This document shows positions 25,174 through 33,386 of a DNA stretch of 64,000 nt, piece by piece. A model generated the notes under the pieces. That model was not told where the DNA came from and did no database searches. It was given only the letters and a program-made list of their open reading frames with translations. The position numbers were made by a program, and so were the translations under genes. Source of the stretch: an uncultured bacterium (lineage in GTDB: Bacteria; Bacillota; Clostridia; Oscillospirales; Oscillospiraceae); contig CAMNQF010000009.1 of assembly GCA_946548895.1 (NCBI GenBank), positions 1-64,000 on the forward strand. The letters run 5' to 3'. The first letter of the stretch is position 1, and each line of letters starts with the position of its first letter.

Positions 25174-25650
25174 ATGCCCTTTGATTCTTTGATGCAGATT
25201 ATATGGCTGGTTCTGCTGGTGGTGTTTGCCGCCAGCGAGGCCGCCACCGTGGGGCTCACCTCCATCTGGTTTGCCGCCGGGTCGCTGGCAGCCCTCATCG
25301 CCGCCCTGCTGGGCGGGCCGCTGTGGGTTCAGCTTACCCTGTTCTTCGCGGTGAGCCTGCTGTGCCTGGCGGCGGTGCGGCCCCTGGCCAAACGGCTCCT
25401 GAACAGCAGGGTGGAGCCCACCAACGCCGACCGGGTCATCGGGGCGGAGGCCCAGGTCACCGAGGACGTGGACAACATCCACGGCAAGGGGGCCGTGGTC
25501 ATCCGGGGGATCACCTGGTCCGCCCGGAGCCAGGACGGCGGGCCCATCCCCGCGGGCGCCATGGTCCGGGTGCTGCGCATCGAGGGGGTCAAGGTGTTTG
25601 TGGAGCCCCTGTCCGCGCCGGTTCCCACGGGGGAGCCCAAGGCGTGGTGA
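25174..25650 (+). CDS. NfeD family membrane protein
   Basis: A 158-residue NfeD-like protein: three membrane helices (about 6-27, 31-48, 50-68) and a C-terminal OB-fold domain (about 85-150; GAEAQVTEDVDNIHGKGAVVI, GAMVRVLRIEGVKVFVEPL). It is the short form without the ClpP-like protease domain. AAAGGAG lies 9 nt before the ATG. It is followed by an SPFH gene, the standard partner; the pair is thought to organise membrane microdomains. Confidence 0.93.
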   Translation: MPFDSLMQIIWLVLLVVFAASEAATVGLTSIWFAAGSLAALIAALLGGPLWVQLTLFFAVSLLCLAAVRPLAKRLLNSRVEPTNADRVIGAEAQVTEDVDNIHGKGAVVIRGITWSARSQDGGPIPAGAMVRVLRIEGVKVFVEPLSAPVPTGEPKAW

Positions 25651-25700
25651 AGAGGAAGCGGACTTTCAGAAAAAGAGATTTATTTTAAGGAGGAAATGAT

Positions 25701-26690
25701 ATGAAAACATTCGCACTGGCCGGAGCCATTGAGATGAGCGCCATTATTGCCCCCATCATCGGCCTGCTGGTCATCGTCATCGCCCTGGGCATTCTGGCCT
25801 CCAACATCAAGGTGGTCCAGCAGTCCAAGGCCGTGGTCATCGAGCGGCTGGGCGCCTTCCGCACCGTGTGGGGCGTGGGCCTGCACCTGAAGGTCCCCTT
25901 CATCGAGCGGGTGGCCAAGACCGTCTCCCTCAAGGAGCAGGTGGTGGACTTCGACCCCCAGCCTGTCATCACCAAGGATAACGTCACCATGCAGATCGAC
26001 ACCGTGCTCTACTTCCAGATCACCGACCCCAAGCTGTATACCTACGGCGTGGAGCACCCCATGAGCGCCATTGAGAACCTCACCGCCACCACCCTGCGCA
26101 ACATCATCGGCGATTTGGAGCTGGACCAGTCCCTCACCAGCCGGGACCACATCAACACCCAGATGCGGGCCATCCTGGATGAGGCCACCGACCCCTGGGG
26201 CATCAAGGTCAACCGCGTGGAGCTGAAGAACATCATGCCGCCCCGGGACATTCAGGAGTCCATGGAGAAGCAGATGCGGGCGGAGCGCGAGCGCCGCGAG
26301 GCCATCCTCCAGGCCGAGGGCCAAAAGCAGTCCCAGATTCTGGTGGCCGAGGGCGAGAAGCAGTCCGCCATCCTCCGGGCCGACGCCGCCAAGCAGGCCA
26401 AGATCATGGAGGCCGAGGCGGAAAAGACCGCCAAGATCCTGGCCGCGGAGGCCGAGTCCGAGGCCATCATGAAGGTGCAGCAGGCCACCGCCGACGCCAT
26501 CAGGCTCATCAACGCGGCCGCCCCCGGCGACGGCGTCATCAAGATCCGGGCGCTGGAGGCTTTCGCCAAGGCCGCCGACGGCCGGGCCACCAAGATCATC
26601 ATCCCCAGCGAGCTCCAGGGGCTGGCGGGGCTGTGCGCCAGCGCCAAGAGCGTGTTCGACACCGTGGAGCCCAACCCGCCCAAGAAGTAA
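25701..26690 (+). CDS. SPFH/stomatin-prohibitin family protein (QmcA-like)
   Basis: A 329-residue membrane scaffold protein: one N-terminal hydrophobic segment (about 12-33), the PHB/SPFH domain (about 35-200; VVIERLGAFRTVWGVGLHL, NLTATTLRNIIGDLELDQ), then a long charged Ala/Glu/Lys coiled coil (about 200-265, with repeats of AEGxKQSxIL) and a C-terminal segment. AAGGAGG lies 7 nt before the ATG at 25701. The partner is NfeD upstream. A DUF4177 gene begins 3 nt after the stop. Confidence 0.94.
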   Translation: MKTFALAGAIEMSAIIAPIIGLLVIVIALGILASNIKVVQQSKAVVIERLGAFRTVWGVGLHLKVPFIERVAKTVSLKEQVVDFDPQPVITKDNVTMQIDTVLYFQITDPKLYTYGVEHPMSAIENLTATTLRNIIGDLELDQSLTSRDHINTQMRAILDEATDPWGIKVNRVELKNIMPPRDIQESMEKQMRAERERREAILQAEGQKQSQILVAEGEKQSAILRADAAKQAKIMEAEAEKTAKILAAEAESEAIMKVQQATADAIRLINAAAPGDGVIKIRALEAFAKAADGRATKIIIPSELQGLAGLCASAKSVFDTVEPNPPKK

Positions 26691-26693
26691 GCC

Positions 26694-26876
26694 GTGTACC
26701 AGTACAAATACGTCTCGGTAGAGCGGGAGGGCTGGATCTTCGCCGGGTTCCAGAGCTACCGGGAGGTCATCGACCGGGAGGCCGCCCAGGGCTGGCGGTT
26801 TGTGAGCTGGATGCCCCTGGATGTCACCAGCGGCGCGATGACGCGCATCGACCTGATTTTCGAGCGGGAAGTATGA
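26694..26876 (+). CDS. DUF4177 small protein
   Basis: A 60-residue protein from GTG at 26694, 3 nt after the SPFH stop, so probably co-translated. The pattern YQYKYVSVEREG, VIDREAAQGWRFVSW, IDLIFEREV is the DUF4177 signature (short beta-alpha-beta with a GW motif and an FERE end). Function unknown. A similar 47-residue protein follows rpe at 54199. The gene ends just before a terminator. Confidence 0.82.
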   Translation: MYQYKYVSVEREGWIFAGFQSYREVIDREAAQGWRFVSWMPLDVTSGAMTRIDLIFEREV

Positions 26877-26881
26877 ACGGA

Positions 26882-26911
26882 GGAGCGGCCCCGCCGGGGC
26901 CGCTCCTTTTC
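26882..26911 (+). terminator. terminator of the nfeD-SPFH-DUF4177 operon
   Basis: GGAGCGGCCCC and GGGGCCGCTCC with loop GCC, followed by TTTT. Confidence 0.88.
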
Positions 26912-27079
26912 TTAGGACCTGTATTCACAGCCAAAACCGGCGGATGGGCGAGGGATTTTCCCGCCAGATGAGGCAAATTTTTGCGGGTATACTTGTATGT
27001 ATGGCAAGAAAATTGAACGAAGTATGGCGGAAAAAGACCCGCTCAGACGACGGATTGAGGTTGTGAATGCAGGTTCTTA
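26912..27079. mobile_element. 168-bp MITE-like element
   Basis: The ends TTAGGACCTGTATTCACA and TGTGAATGCAGGTTCTTA are inverted copies (15 of 18 positions), and similarity continues inward, so most of the element is one long imperfect palindrome centred near the TATAC/GTATG stretch at about 26990-27005. TTA flanks both sides of the GGACCTG/CAGGTTC termini and may be a 3-bp target duplication. It has no transposase. Its position, directly behind a terminator in a non-coding gap, fits a non-autonomous transposon. Confidence 0.72.
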
Positions 27080-27107
27080 AGATCAGCTTGAAGGAGGCAT
27101 TGTAACG

Positions 27108-27530
27108 GTGAAAAGCATCAAACCGGGCCGGGGCCCCTCCGGCCTGAATTTTGTGGGCACAATCGGAGCCATTGCCTTTGGCGTGCTCTGGACCATTTGC
27201 GCCTTCGCCATGACGGCCGACGGCGGGTTCGGCTTCATTGGCGCGATTTTCCCCCTGTTCGGCGTGATATTTGTGGTTGTGGGCATTGTACAGGCGGTTT
27301 ACCACTACCAAAACGCCACCGGCAAGGACCGCTACTCCGCCTTCGATATCACCGAGGACGGGGAGGAGGGCGACCCGGGCCGGCGGTGGGTAAAGGGCGC
27401 GGAGCCCTGGGACCAGCCCGGCCAGTCCCAGCCCCCGAAGGGCGGCGCGAGGTTCTGCCCCTACTGCGGGGCGAAGCTCCAGGGGGATTTCCGCTTTTGC
27501 CCCAAGTGCGGGCGGGAGCTTCCGTCTTGA
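27108..27530 (+). CDS. small membrane protein with C-terminal zinc ribbon
   Basis: A 140-residue protein from GTG at 27108, with AAGGAGG about 12 nt upstream. It has two membrane helices (about 17-36 and 40-66), a charged loop, and a zinc ribbon at the C-terminus, CPYCGAKLQGDFRFCPKCGREL (four cysteines). Zinc-ribbon/two-helix proteins are common in Clostridia and have no firm role. The MITE lies directly upstream and may supply or disturb its promoter. Confidence 0.8.
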   Translation: MKSIKPGRGPSGLNFVGTIGAIAFGVLWTICAFAMTADGGFGFIGAIFPLFGVIFVVVGIVQAVYHYQNATGKDRYSAFDITEDGEEGDPGRRWVKGAEPWDQPGQSQPPKGGARFCPYCGAKLQGDFRFCPKCGRELPS

Positions 27531-27548
27531 ATACCGCTCCAGCTTGTC

Positions 27549-27580
27549 GAAACAGTCTGCCTCCGGGCAGGCTGTTTCTT
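27549..27580 (+). terminator. terminator after the zinc-ribbon gene
   Basis: GAAACAG-CTGCC with GGCAG-CTGTTTC around TCCG, then TTTATT. Confidence 0.8.
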
Positions 27581-27681
27581 TATTGCGTTCACGTGGGTTG
27601 TTCCCGCCGCGGCCTGAAGACCCAATGCTGATTTCGGCGTTTTACACAAAAATGATATGGAAATTTTGCGGAACTGTCAGC

Positions 27682-27710
27682 TTGAAAATGATATATTAAC
27701 ATATTAAAAT
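27682..27710 (+). promoter_or_regulatory. promoter of the TRAP-GH31-uxu locus, with operator-like palindrome
   Basis: TTGAAA, 17 nt, TAAAAT. The spacer and -10 lie in an AT-rich imperfect palindrome running GATATATTAA to TTAAAATATC, a likely repressor site. A GC-rich leader of about 105 nt follows before dctP. Confidence 0.6.
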
Positions 27711-27824
27711 ATCAAACAAGAGGGCGGAGACGCCTGCGGCCGCCACCGGCGGTTCCCGCCAACCAGCCGCCGGAGGCCGTGCGCGCAGGCTGCCCGCCCA
27801 AATCGTGACTAGGAGGAGACAGCT

Positions 27825-28841
27825 ATGAGAATCAAACAGTTTCTGGCCGGTGCGCTGTGCGCCGTCCTTCTCTGCTCCTTGGCCGCCTGCGGCGGGCCTG
27901 GAGGCACCGGGGAGGTCAACGCCGACGGCGAAAAGGTGTTCCACCTCCGGCTGGCCCACGGCCTGGCGGAGGACCACGCGGTCCACATCGCCATGACCGC
28001 CTGGGCCGAGGCGGTGGAGGCCAAGTCCAACGGCTCCATCACCATCCAGATCTTCCCCAATGGCACCCTGGGCAGCGAGACGGACAACATCACCATCATG
28101 CGGGCCGGCGGCCTGGATATGACCAAGGTGTCCGCCGCCACCATGGGCAACTTCAAAAACGAGTGGAACGCCCTGTCCGTCCCCTATGTGTTCAACGACA
28201 AGGACCACTACTACAGCGTCATGGACGGGGAAATTGCCCAGGATATGTATATGCTCACCGAGGATGTGGGCTTCATCGGCCTGACCTGGCTGGACTCCGG
28301 TTCCCGCTCGTTCTACACCGCCAAGACCCCCGTCCGCACCCCCGCGGACCTGAAAGGGCTGAAGATCCGCACCATGGACTCCCAGATGGCCATTGACATG
28401 ATGAACGCCCTGGGCGGCTCCGCCACGGTCATGGGTTACAGCGAGATCTACACCGGTATGCAGGCGGGCAATATCGACGGCGCGGAGAACAACGTCACCG
28501 CCCTGCGGGACCACAGCGACGTGGCCCAGTACTACTGCTTCGACGAGCATACCCGCATCCCCGACATTATCGTCATCTCCACCGCGGCATGGAACGCCAT
28601 GTCCGACAACCAGCGGCAGATCATGCGGGAGACCGCCGCTGAGATGACCGACCAGTACAAGCAGGCCTGGGCTGACTTCGAGAACGAGGTGCTGGATATG
28701 GCCCAGAAGAACAACGTGGAGCTGATCCGTGACGTGGATATGGCCGCCTTCCAGGAGGCCTGCCAGCCCATCTACTCCAAGCTCCAGTCCGACGACCCGG
28801 CGGTGTACTCCTTTGTGGAGCGCATCCAGAACGCGGGCTAG
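27825..28841 (+). CDS. dctP: TRAP transporter solute-binding lipoprotein DctP
   Basis: A 338-residue substrate-binding protein of a TRAP importer, anchored as a lipoprotein (lipobox LAAC, C22). The DctP fold is shown by FHLRLAHGLAEDHAVHIA, GSITIQIFPNGTLGSETDN, KIRTMDSQMAIDMMNALGG and YTGMQAGNIDGAENN. In the middle, FIGLTWLDSGSRSFYTAKTPV precedes KGLKIRTM, whose Arg is the usual carboxylate-clamp residue of DctP proteins, so the ligand is probably an organic or sugar acid. AGGAGG lies 9 nt before the ATG. First gene of the locus. Confidence 0.95.
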   Translation: MRIKQFLAGALCAVLLCSLAACGGPGGTGEVNADGEKVFHLRLAHGLAEDHAVHIAMTAWAEAVEAKSNGSITIQIFPNGTLGSETDNITIMRAGGLDMTKVSAATMGNFKNEWNALSVPYVFNDKDHYYSVMDGEIAQDMYMLTEDVGFIGLTWLDSGSRSFYTAKTPVRTPADLKGLKIRTMDSQMAIDMMNALGGSATVMGYSEIYTGMQAGNIDGAENNVTALRDHSDVAQYYCFDEHTRIPDIIVISTAAWNAMSDNQRQIMRETAAEMTDQYKQAWADFENEVLDMAQKNNVELIRDVDMAAFQEACQPIYSKLQSDDPAVYSFVERIQNAG

Positions 28842-28866
28842 TTCTTTTTCTTGAAAGAAAAAGAAC
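28841..28866 (+). terminator. hairpin between dctP and dctQ
   Basis: Perfect 12-bp inverted repeat (GTTCTTTTTCTT with AAGAAAAAGAAC) immediately behind the dctP stop. It lacks a T-run, so it more likely protects or processes the dctP part of the mRNA than ends it. Confidence 0.5.
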
Positions 28867-28923
28867 CAAAAAGAACTTTAGCTCGCTTCTTGAAGTCCTG
28901 TTAAGACATAAGGAGATGACATT

Positions 28924-29400
28924 GTGAAGAAATTTGAGAAAATTTTGGACGCGGCCATGCGCTTCCTGATGGCCCTGTTCATGCTGGCCCTGCTGCTGGG
29001 CGGCACCTGGCAGATCGCAACCAAGCTGGCCGGCCACCCCTCCACCGTCACCGACGAGTTTTTGCGCTTTGTGCTGATCTGGGCCTCCCTCATCGGCTCC
29101 GCCTACTGTTTCTACCGGGACGAGCACCTCTCCCTGGACCTGGTCAAGGACCGGGTGAAGGGCCCCGCCGCCGTTGTGCTGGCTGTGTTCATTGAGGTTA
29201 TGGTGCTGTTCTTTGTCTGCTTTGTCTTTGTGTTCGGCGGCTTCCGGCTGGCCATGTATGCCATCAACAACTCCCCCGTCATGCACCTGTCCTACCACTT
29301 CCTGTACGCCATCCTGCCCCTGTCCGGCGTGTTTATCGTCATCGCCAGGATCTTGAAGTATATCCAGTATTTCACTGAGAAAAAAGGAGGGGACGCATAA
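28924..29400 (+). CDS. dctQ: TRAP transporter small permease DctQ
   Basis: A 158-residue, four-helix membrane subunit (about 12-32, 45-62, 80-104, 118-142) with the family segment VTDEFLRFVLIWASLIGSAYCFYRDEHLSLDL. GTG start with AAGGAGA 9 nt upstream. The stop overlaps the dctM start by one base, as is usual for Q-M pairs. Confidence 0.93.
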   Translation: MKKFEKILDAAMRFLMALFMLALLLGGTWQIATKLAGHPSTVTDEFLRFVLIWASLIGSAYCFYRDEHLSLDLVKDRVKGPAAVVLAVFIEVMVLFFVCFVFVFGGFRLAMYAINNSPVMHLSYHFLYAILPLSGVFIVIARILKYIQYFTEKKGGDA

Positions 29401-30716
29401 TGCTGCTCACTGTTTTGGTCCTGTTCGGGTCCTTCTTCGTCATGCTGATGGCGGGTGTGCCCATCTCCGCCGGCATCGGCATCGCCTCCATCATCACCGC
29501 CCTGGCCAGCGGCATCCCCGCCGACACCCTGGCCGTGGTGGCCTCCCTGCGCTGCTTCTCCGGTCTGGACTCCTTCTCCCTGCTGGCCCTGCCCTTCTTC
29601 TCCCTGGGCGGCAACATCATGAACAAGGGCGGCATCGCCCGGCGGCTGGTCCGCCTGGCCCGGATGCTGGTGGGCTGGGTCCCCGGCTACCTGGCCACCA
29701 CCAACGTGCTGGCCAATATGTTCTTCGGCGCGGTGTCCGGCTCCTCCGTGGCCGCCACCTCCGCCATGGGCTCCATCATGAGCCCCCTGGAGCTGGACGA
29801 GGGCTATGACCCCAACTACTCCGCTGCCGTCAACATCTGCTCCGCCCCCACCGGCATCCTGATCCCGCCCAGCGGCCCCCTGATCCTCTTCTCCATCACC
29901 GCGGGCGGCGTGTCCGTGGCGGCCCTGTTCATGGGCGGCTACCTCACCGGCGCCATCCTGGGCATTGCCGTGGCGGCCCTGGCCATCTTCCTGGCGGTCA
30001 AGAAGGGCTATAAGAAGTCCGAGGTCAAGGAGACCGACCCCGCCTGGAAGGTGTGGGTGGACGCCATCCCCTCCCTGCTGGCCGTCATCATCGTCATGGG
30101 CGGCATCCTGGGCGGCTTCTTCACCGCCACCGAGGCCGGCGTGGTTATGTGCCTGTACTGCGGCCTGCTGGCGGTGATCTACCGGGAGATGACCTTCAAG
30201 ACCTTCTACGACCTGCTGGCGGACACCATGAAGAGCTCCGCCACCATCCTGTTCCTGATCGCGGCCTCCTCCATCATGTCCTTCGTCATGTCCTACACCG
30301 GCATCCCCGCCGCCATCAGCCAGGGCCTGATGAGCATCTCCGACAACCGCTATGTGCTGCTGCTCATCATGAACCTGTTCCTGCTGGTGATGGGTATGTT
30401 CCTGGACCTGACCCCCGCCGTGCTCATCTTCACCCCCATCTTCCTGCCCATCGCCCGGAGCATCGGCATGAGCGACGTCCATTTCGGCCTCATGCTCATC
30501 ATGAACCTGGGCATCGGCTCCGTCACCCCGCCGGTGGGCTCCTGCCTGTTCGTGGGCTGCGGCGTGGGCAACGTGAAGATCGAGGGCGTCACCAAGTACA
30601 TCGTTCCCATCTTTGCCTCCATGGTGGTGGCCCTGTTCCTGGTCACATTCATCCCCGCCATCCCGCTGATCATCCCCTACCTGTGCAACCTGGTGCCCTC
30701 CTTCTGGTGGGGCTGA
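29400..30716 (+). CDS. dctM: TRAP transporter large permease DctM
   Basis: A 438-residue ion-coupled transport subunit with about 12 membrane segments. Family motifs include LALPFFSLGGNIMNKGGIARRL, FFGAVSGSSVAATSAMGSIM, ICSAPTGILIPPSGPLI and NLGIGSVTPPVGSCLFVGC. Uptake is driven by the cation gradient, which suits an organism with a Na+-type ATPase. One-base overlap with dctQ; a hairpin at 30739 follows. Confidence 0.95.
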   Translation: MLLTVLVLFGSFFVMLMAGVPISAGIGIASIITALASGIPADTLAVVASLRCFSGLDSFSLLALPFFSLGGNIMNKGGIARRLVRLARMLVGWVPGYLATTNVLANMFFGAVSGSSVAATSAMGSIMSPLELDEGYDPNYSAAVNICSAPTGILIPPSGPLILFSITAGGVSVAALFMGGYLTGAILGIAVAALAIFLAVKKGYKKSEVKETDPAWKVWVDAIPSLLAVIIVMGGILGGFFTATEAGVVMCLYCGLLAVIYREMTFKTFYDLLADTMKSSATILFLIAASSIMSFVMSYTGIPAAISQGLMSISDNRYVLLLIMNLFLLVMGMFLDLTPAVLIFTPIFLPIARSIGMSDVHFGLMLIMNLGIGSVTPPVGSCLFVGCGVGNVKIEGVTKYIVPIFASMVVALFLVTFIPAIPLIIPYLCNLVPSFWWG

Positions 30717-30738
30717 TCCCCCCTCTTTCTTGACGCGC

Positions 30739-30774
30739 CCCAAGGCCCTCAGCTCCCGTGCTGGGGGCCTTGGG
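30739..30774 (+). terminator. hairpin between dctM and the first GH31 gene
   Basis: CCCAAGGCCC with GGGCCTTGGG plus an inner CAGC/GCTG. A U-rich stretch comes only about 15 nt later, so termination may be partial and let some transcript run into the glycosidase genes. Confidence 0.5.
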
Positions 30775-30816
30775 CAAAGCGCGCCCCCATTTTATTTTTG
30801 ACAGGAGTGATACCCC

Positions 30817-33375
30817 ATGAAAATCTGTTCCGCCGTCACCGGACTGGAGCGCCTGGACGGCGCGTTCCTGCTGCACACCAACTGCGCCGACATCAAGCTG
30901 TACTTTGTCACCGACGAGATCATCCGGGTCCGCGCCTCCTTCGACAAGGAGCTGGCGGAGGAGTCCTACGTGCTGGCCGCCACCGCCTGGGAGGACCGGC
31001 TGGATCCCCTGTTTGAGAAGGAGCGCACCCGCCTCCAGCCCGTCCGGCCCAGCCTCACCGAGGGGGAGAAGACCCTGACGTTCGACACCGGGAAGCTCCG
31101 CCTGGAGGTGGACCGGGACCCCATCTCCTTCCGGCTCTACGACCATGAGGGGGCCCTGCTCTATGAGGACCTGGCCGGGAATCCCTTCGTGCTGGACGCC
31201 AACAGCCGCGTCACCCACTACAGCCGGATGGAGGAGGACGACTGCTTCTACGGCTTCGGCGAGAAGGCGGGCCTGCTGAACAAAAACAAGGAGTTCCTCC
31301 GCCAGCGGGCCACCGACGCCATGGGCTACGACGCGGAGAAAATGGACACCCTGTACAAGCACATCCCCTTCTATATCCGCCTGAGCCGGGCCACCCGGAA
31401 GGCGGTGGGCCTGTTCTACCACAATTTCTACGAGTCCGTGTTCAACATGGGCCGGGAGAAGAGCAATTACTGGCCCCGGTACACCTACTGGCAGGCGGAC
31501 GGCGGCGACATCGACCTGTTCCTGCTGGGTGGGAACACCCTGGCCCGGATTGTGGACAATTACACCCTGCTCACCGGCCGCCCCGCCCTGCTGCCCAAGC
31601 GGGCCCTGGGCTACCAGGGCTCCTCCATGTACTACCCCGAGCTGGAGAAGGACAGCGACGACGCGGTGCTGGAGTTCATCGACACCATCAAGGAGGAGGG
31701 CTTCCCCATCGACGGGTTCCACCTGTCCTCCGGCTACACCAGCTATCAGAACAAGCGGTGCGTGTTCACCTGGAACACCACCCGGTTCAAGGACCCCAGG
31801 GCTTACTTCGCCGCCATGAACGCCAAGGGCGCCCAGAACGTGCCCAACGTGAAGCCCGGCATCCTGCTGATGCACCCCTGGTTCCAAGAGTTCCAGGACA
31901 AGGGCGTGTTCGTGAAGGACTCGGACAGCGAGGGCTTTGCCGTGGGCAAGTGGTGGGGCGGCGACGGCGCCTTCTGGGACTACACCAAGCCCGAGGCCCG
32001 GGCGGCGTGGAAGCAGTACCTCACCGAAAACGTCATCGACGTGGGCACCAACTCCATCTGGAACGACAACTGCGAGTACGACAGCCTGCTGGACAAGGAC
32101 AGCCGGTGCGACTTTGACGGCAAGGGCGGGACCATCGGCCAGCTGAAGCCCCTCATGTGCACCATCATGTGCAAGATCGGCGGCGACGCGGTGGTGGAGC
32201 ACGACCCCAACGCCCGGCCCTACGTGGTGTGCCGCAGCGGTTCGGCGGGCATCCAGCAGTACGCCCAGAACTGGTGCGGCGACAACTACACCAGCTGGAA
32301 GTCCCTGAAGTACAACATCCCCATCATCACCGGCATGGGCCTGTCCGGCCAGCCCAACGAGGGCGCGGACATCGGCGGCTTCGCCGGCCCCGCCCCCGAC
32401 GAGGAGCTGTTCGTCCGCTGGGTGCAGAACGGCGTGTTCCAGCCCCGGTTCTCCATCCACTCCGCCAGCAACGACAACACCGTCACCGAGCCCTGGATGT
32501 ACCGCAACTCCGCCGGGCTCATCCGGGACGCCATCCTGCTGCGCTACCGGCTGGCCCCCTACCTGTACTCCGCCGAGTACGAGGCCCATCAGACCGGCGC
32601 GCCCATCATGCGGGCCCTGGTGTACGAGTTCCAGGACGACCCAGGCGTGTACGACGAGAGCTTCGAGTTCCTCTTCGGCCGGGACATCCTGGTGGCCAGC
32701 GTCATCGAGCCGGGGGCCAAAACCCGGAGGGTCTACCTCCCCGCCGGGTGCAAGTGGTACGACTGGAACGACAGCTTCAAGTGCTATGAGGGCGGCCAGA
32801 CCATTGAGGTGCCCGTCACCATGTCCACCATCCCCATGTTCCTCCGGGAGGGGGCCGTCATCCCCATGGCCGTCAACCAGCTGATGAGCATGGAGCGGGA
32901 CCACGCCACCGGGCTGCGCCTCACCCTGATCCCCGGCCAGGACCGCACCTACGTCCTCTACGACGACGACGGCGTGTCCAACGACTTCCAGAAGGGCGTG
33001 TACCGCAAGACCGCCATCCATATGTCGGGCGCCGACGTGGTGACGGTGGACTTCACCTCCGAGGGGTCCTACACCGACTTCGTGCAGGACGTGATGGTGG
33101 AGATGGTCCGCAAGGACCGCAGCCCCTTCTGGGTGGCTCTGGACGGCGAGAAGCTGGAGCACTTCCTCAACCGCCGGAAGTTTGACGCCGCGGAAAAGGG
33201 CTGGTACTACAGCCAGACGGAAAAGGCCGTGCTGGTGAAGTACCCCAACCCCCGCCGGGACATCGCCCGCGGCATTTCCGATATCGGCCACGCCCAGCAG
33301 GACAAGGCCCCCGCCGGCAAGTCCAAGGTCACGCTGACGGTGTCCTTCGAGGACTTCGACCTGATTGGAATGTAA
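30817..33375 (+). CDS. GH31 family alpha-glycosidase, copy 1
   Basis: An 852-residue glycoside hydrolase family 31 enzyme with no signal peptide, so cytoplasmic. An N-terminal beta domain (about 1-230) carries FYGFGEKAGLLNKN; the catalytic barrel follows, then C-terminal beta domains (about 590-852). The nucleophile is inferred as D417 in SIWNDNCEYD and the acid/base as D489 in NWCGDNYTSW; DIGGFAG and ASNDNTVTEPW are also typical. The WNDN context, instead of the classic WxDMNE, resembles gut Clostridial alpha-glucosidases. Sugar specificity cannot be read. RBS AGGAG is 10 nt before the ATG. Confidence 0.93.
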   Translation: MKICSAVTGLERLDGAFLLHTNCADIKLYFVTDEIIRVRASFDKELAEESYVLAATAWEDRLDPLFEKERTRLQPVRPSLTEGEKTLTFDTGKLRLEVDRDPISFRLYDHEGALLYEDLAGNPFVLDANSRVTHYSRMEEDDCFYGFGEKAGLLNKNKEFLRQRATDAMGYDAEKMDTLYKHIPFYIRLSRATRKAVGLFYHNFYESVFNMGREKSNYWPRYTYWQADGGDIDLFLLGGNTLARIVDNYTLLTGRPALLPKRALGYQGSSMYYPELEKDSDDAVLEFIDTIKEEGFPIDGFHLSSGYTSYQNKRCVFTWNTTRFKDPRAYFAAMNAKGAQNVPNVKPGILLMHPWFQEFQDKGVFVKDSDSEGFAVGKWWGGDGAFWDYTKPEARAAWKQYLTENVIDVGTNSIWNDNCEYDSLLDKDSRCDFDGKGGTIGQLKPLMCTIMCKIGGDAVVEHDPNARPYVVCRSGSAGIQQYAQNWCGDNYTSWKSLKYNIPIITGMGLSGQPNEGADIGGFAGPAPDEELFVRWVQNGVFQPRFSIHSASNDNTVTEPWMYRNSAGLIRDAILLRYRLAPYLYSAEYEAHQTGAPIMRALVYEFQDDPGVYDESFEFLFGRDILVASVIEPGAKTRRVYLPAGCKWYDWNDSFKCYEGGQTIEVPVTMSTIPMFLREGAVIPMAVNQLMSMERDHATGLRLTLIPGQDRTYVLYDDDGVSNDFQKGVYRKTAIHMSGADVVTVDFTSEGSYTDFVQDVMVEMVRKDRSPFWVALDGEKLEHFLNRRKFDAAEKGWYYSQTEKAVLVKYPNPRRDIARGISDIGHAQQDKAPAGKSKVTLTVSFEDFDLIGM

Positions 33376-33386
33376 GGAGAGCGCAC

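Noticed and set aside
26925-27311. A 128-codon minus-strand frame
   Set aside because: Half of it is the MITE read in reverse and the rest is antisense to the zinc-ribbon gene.
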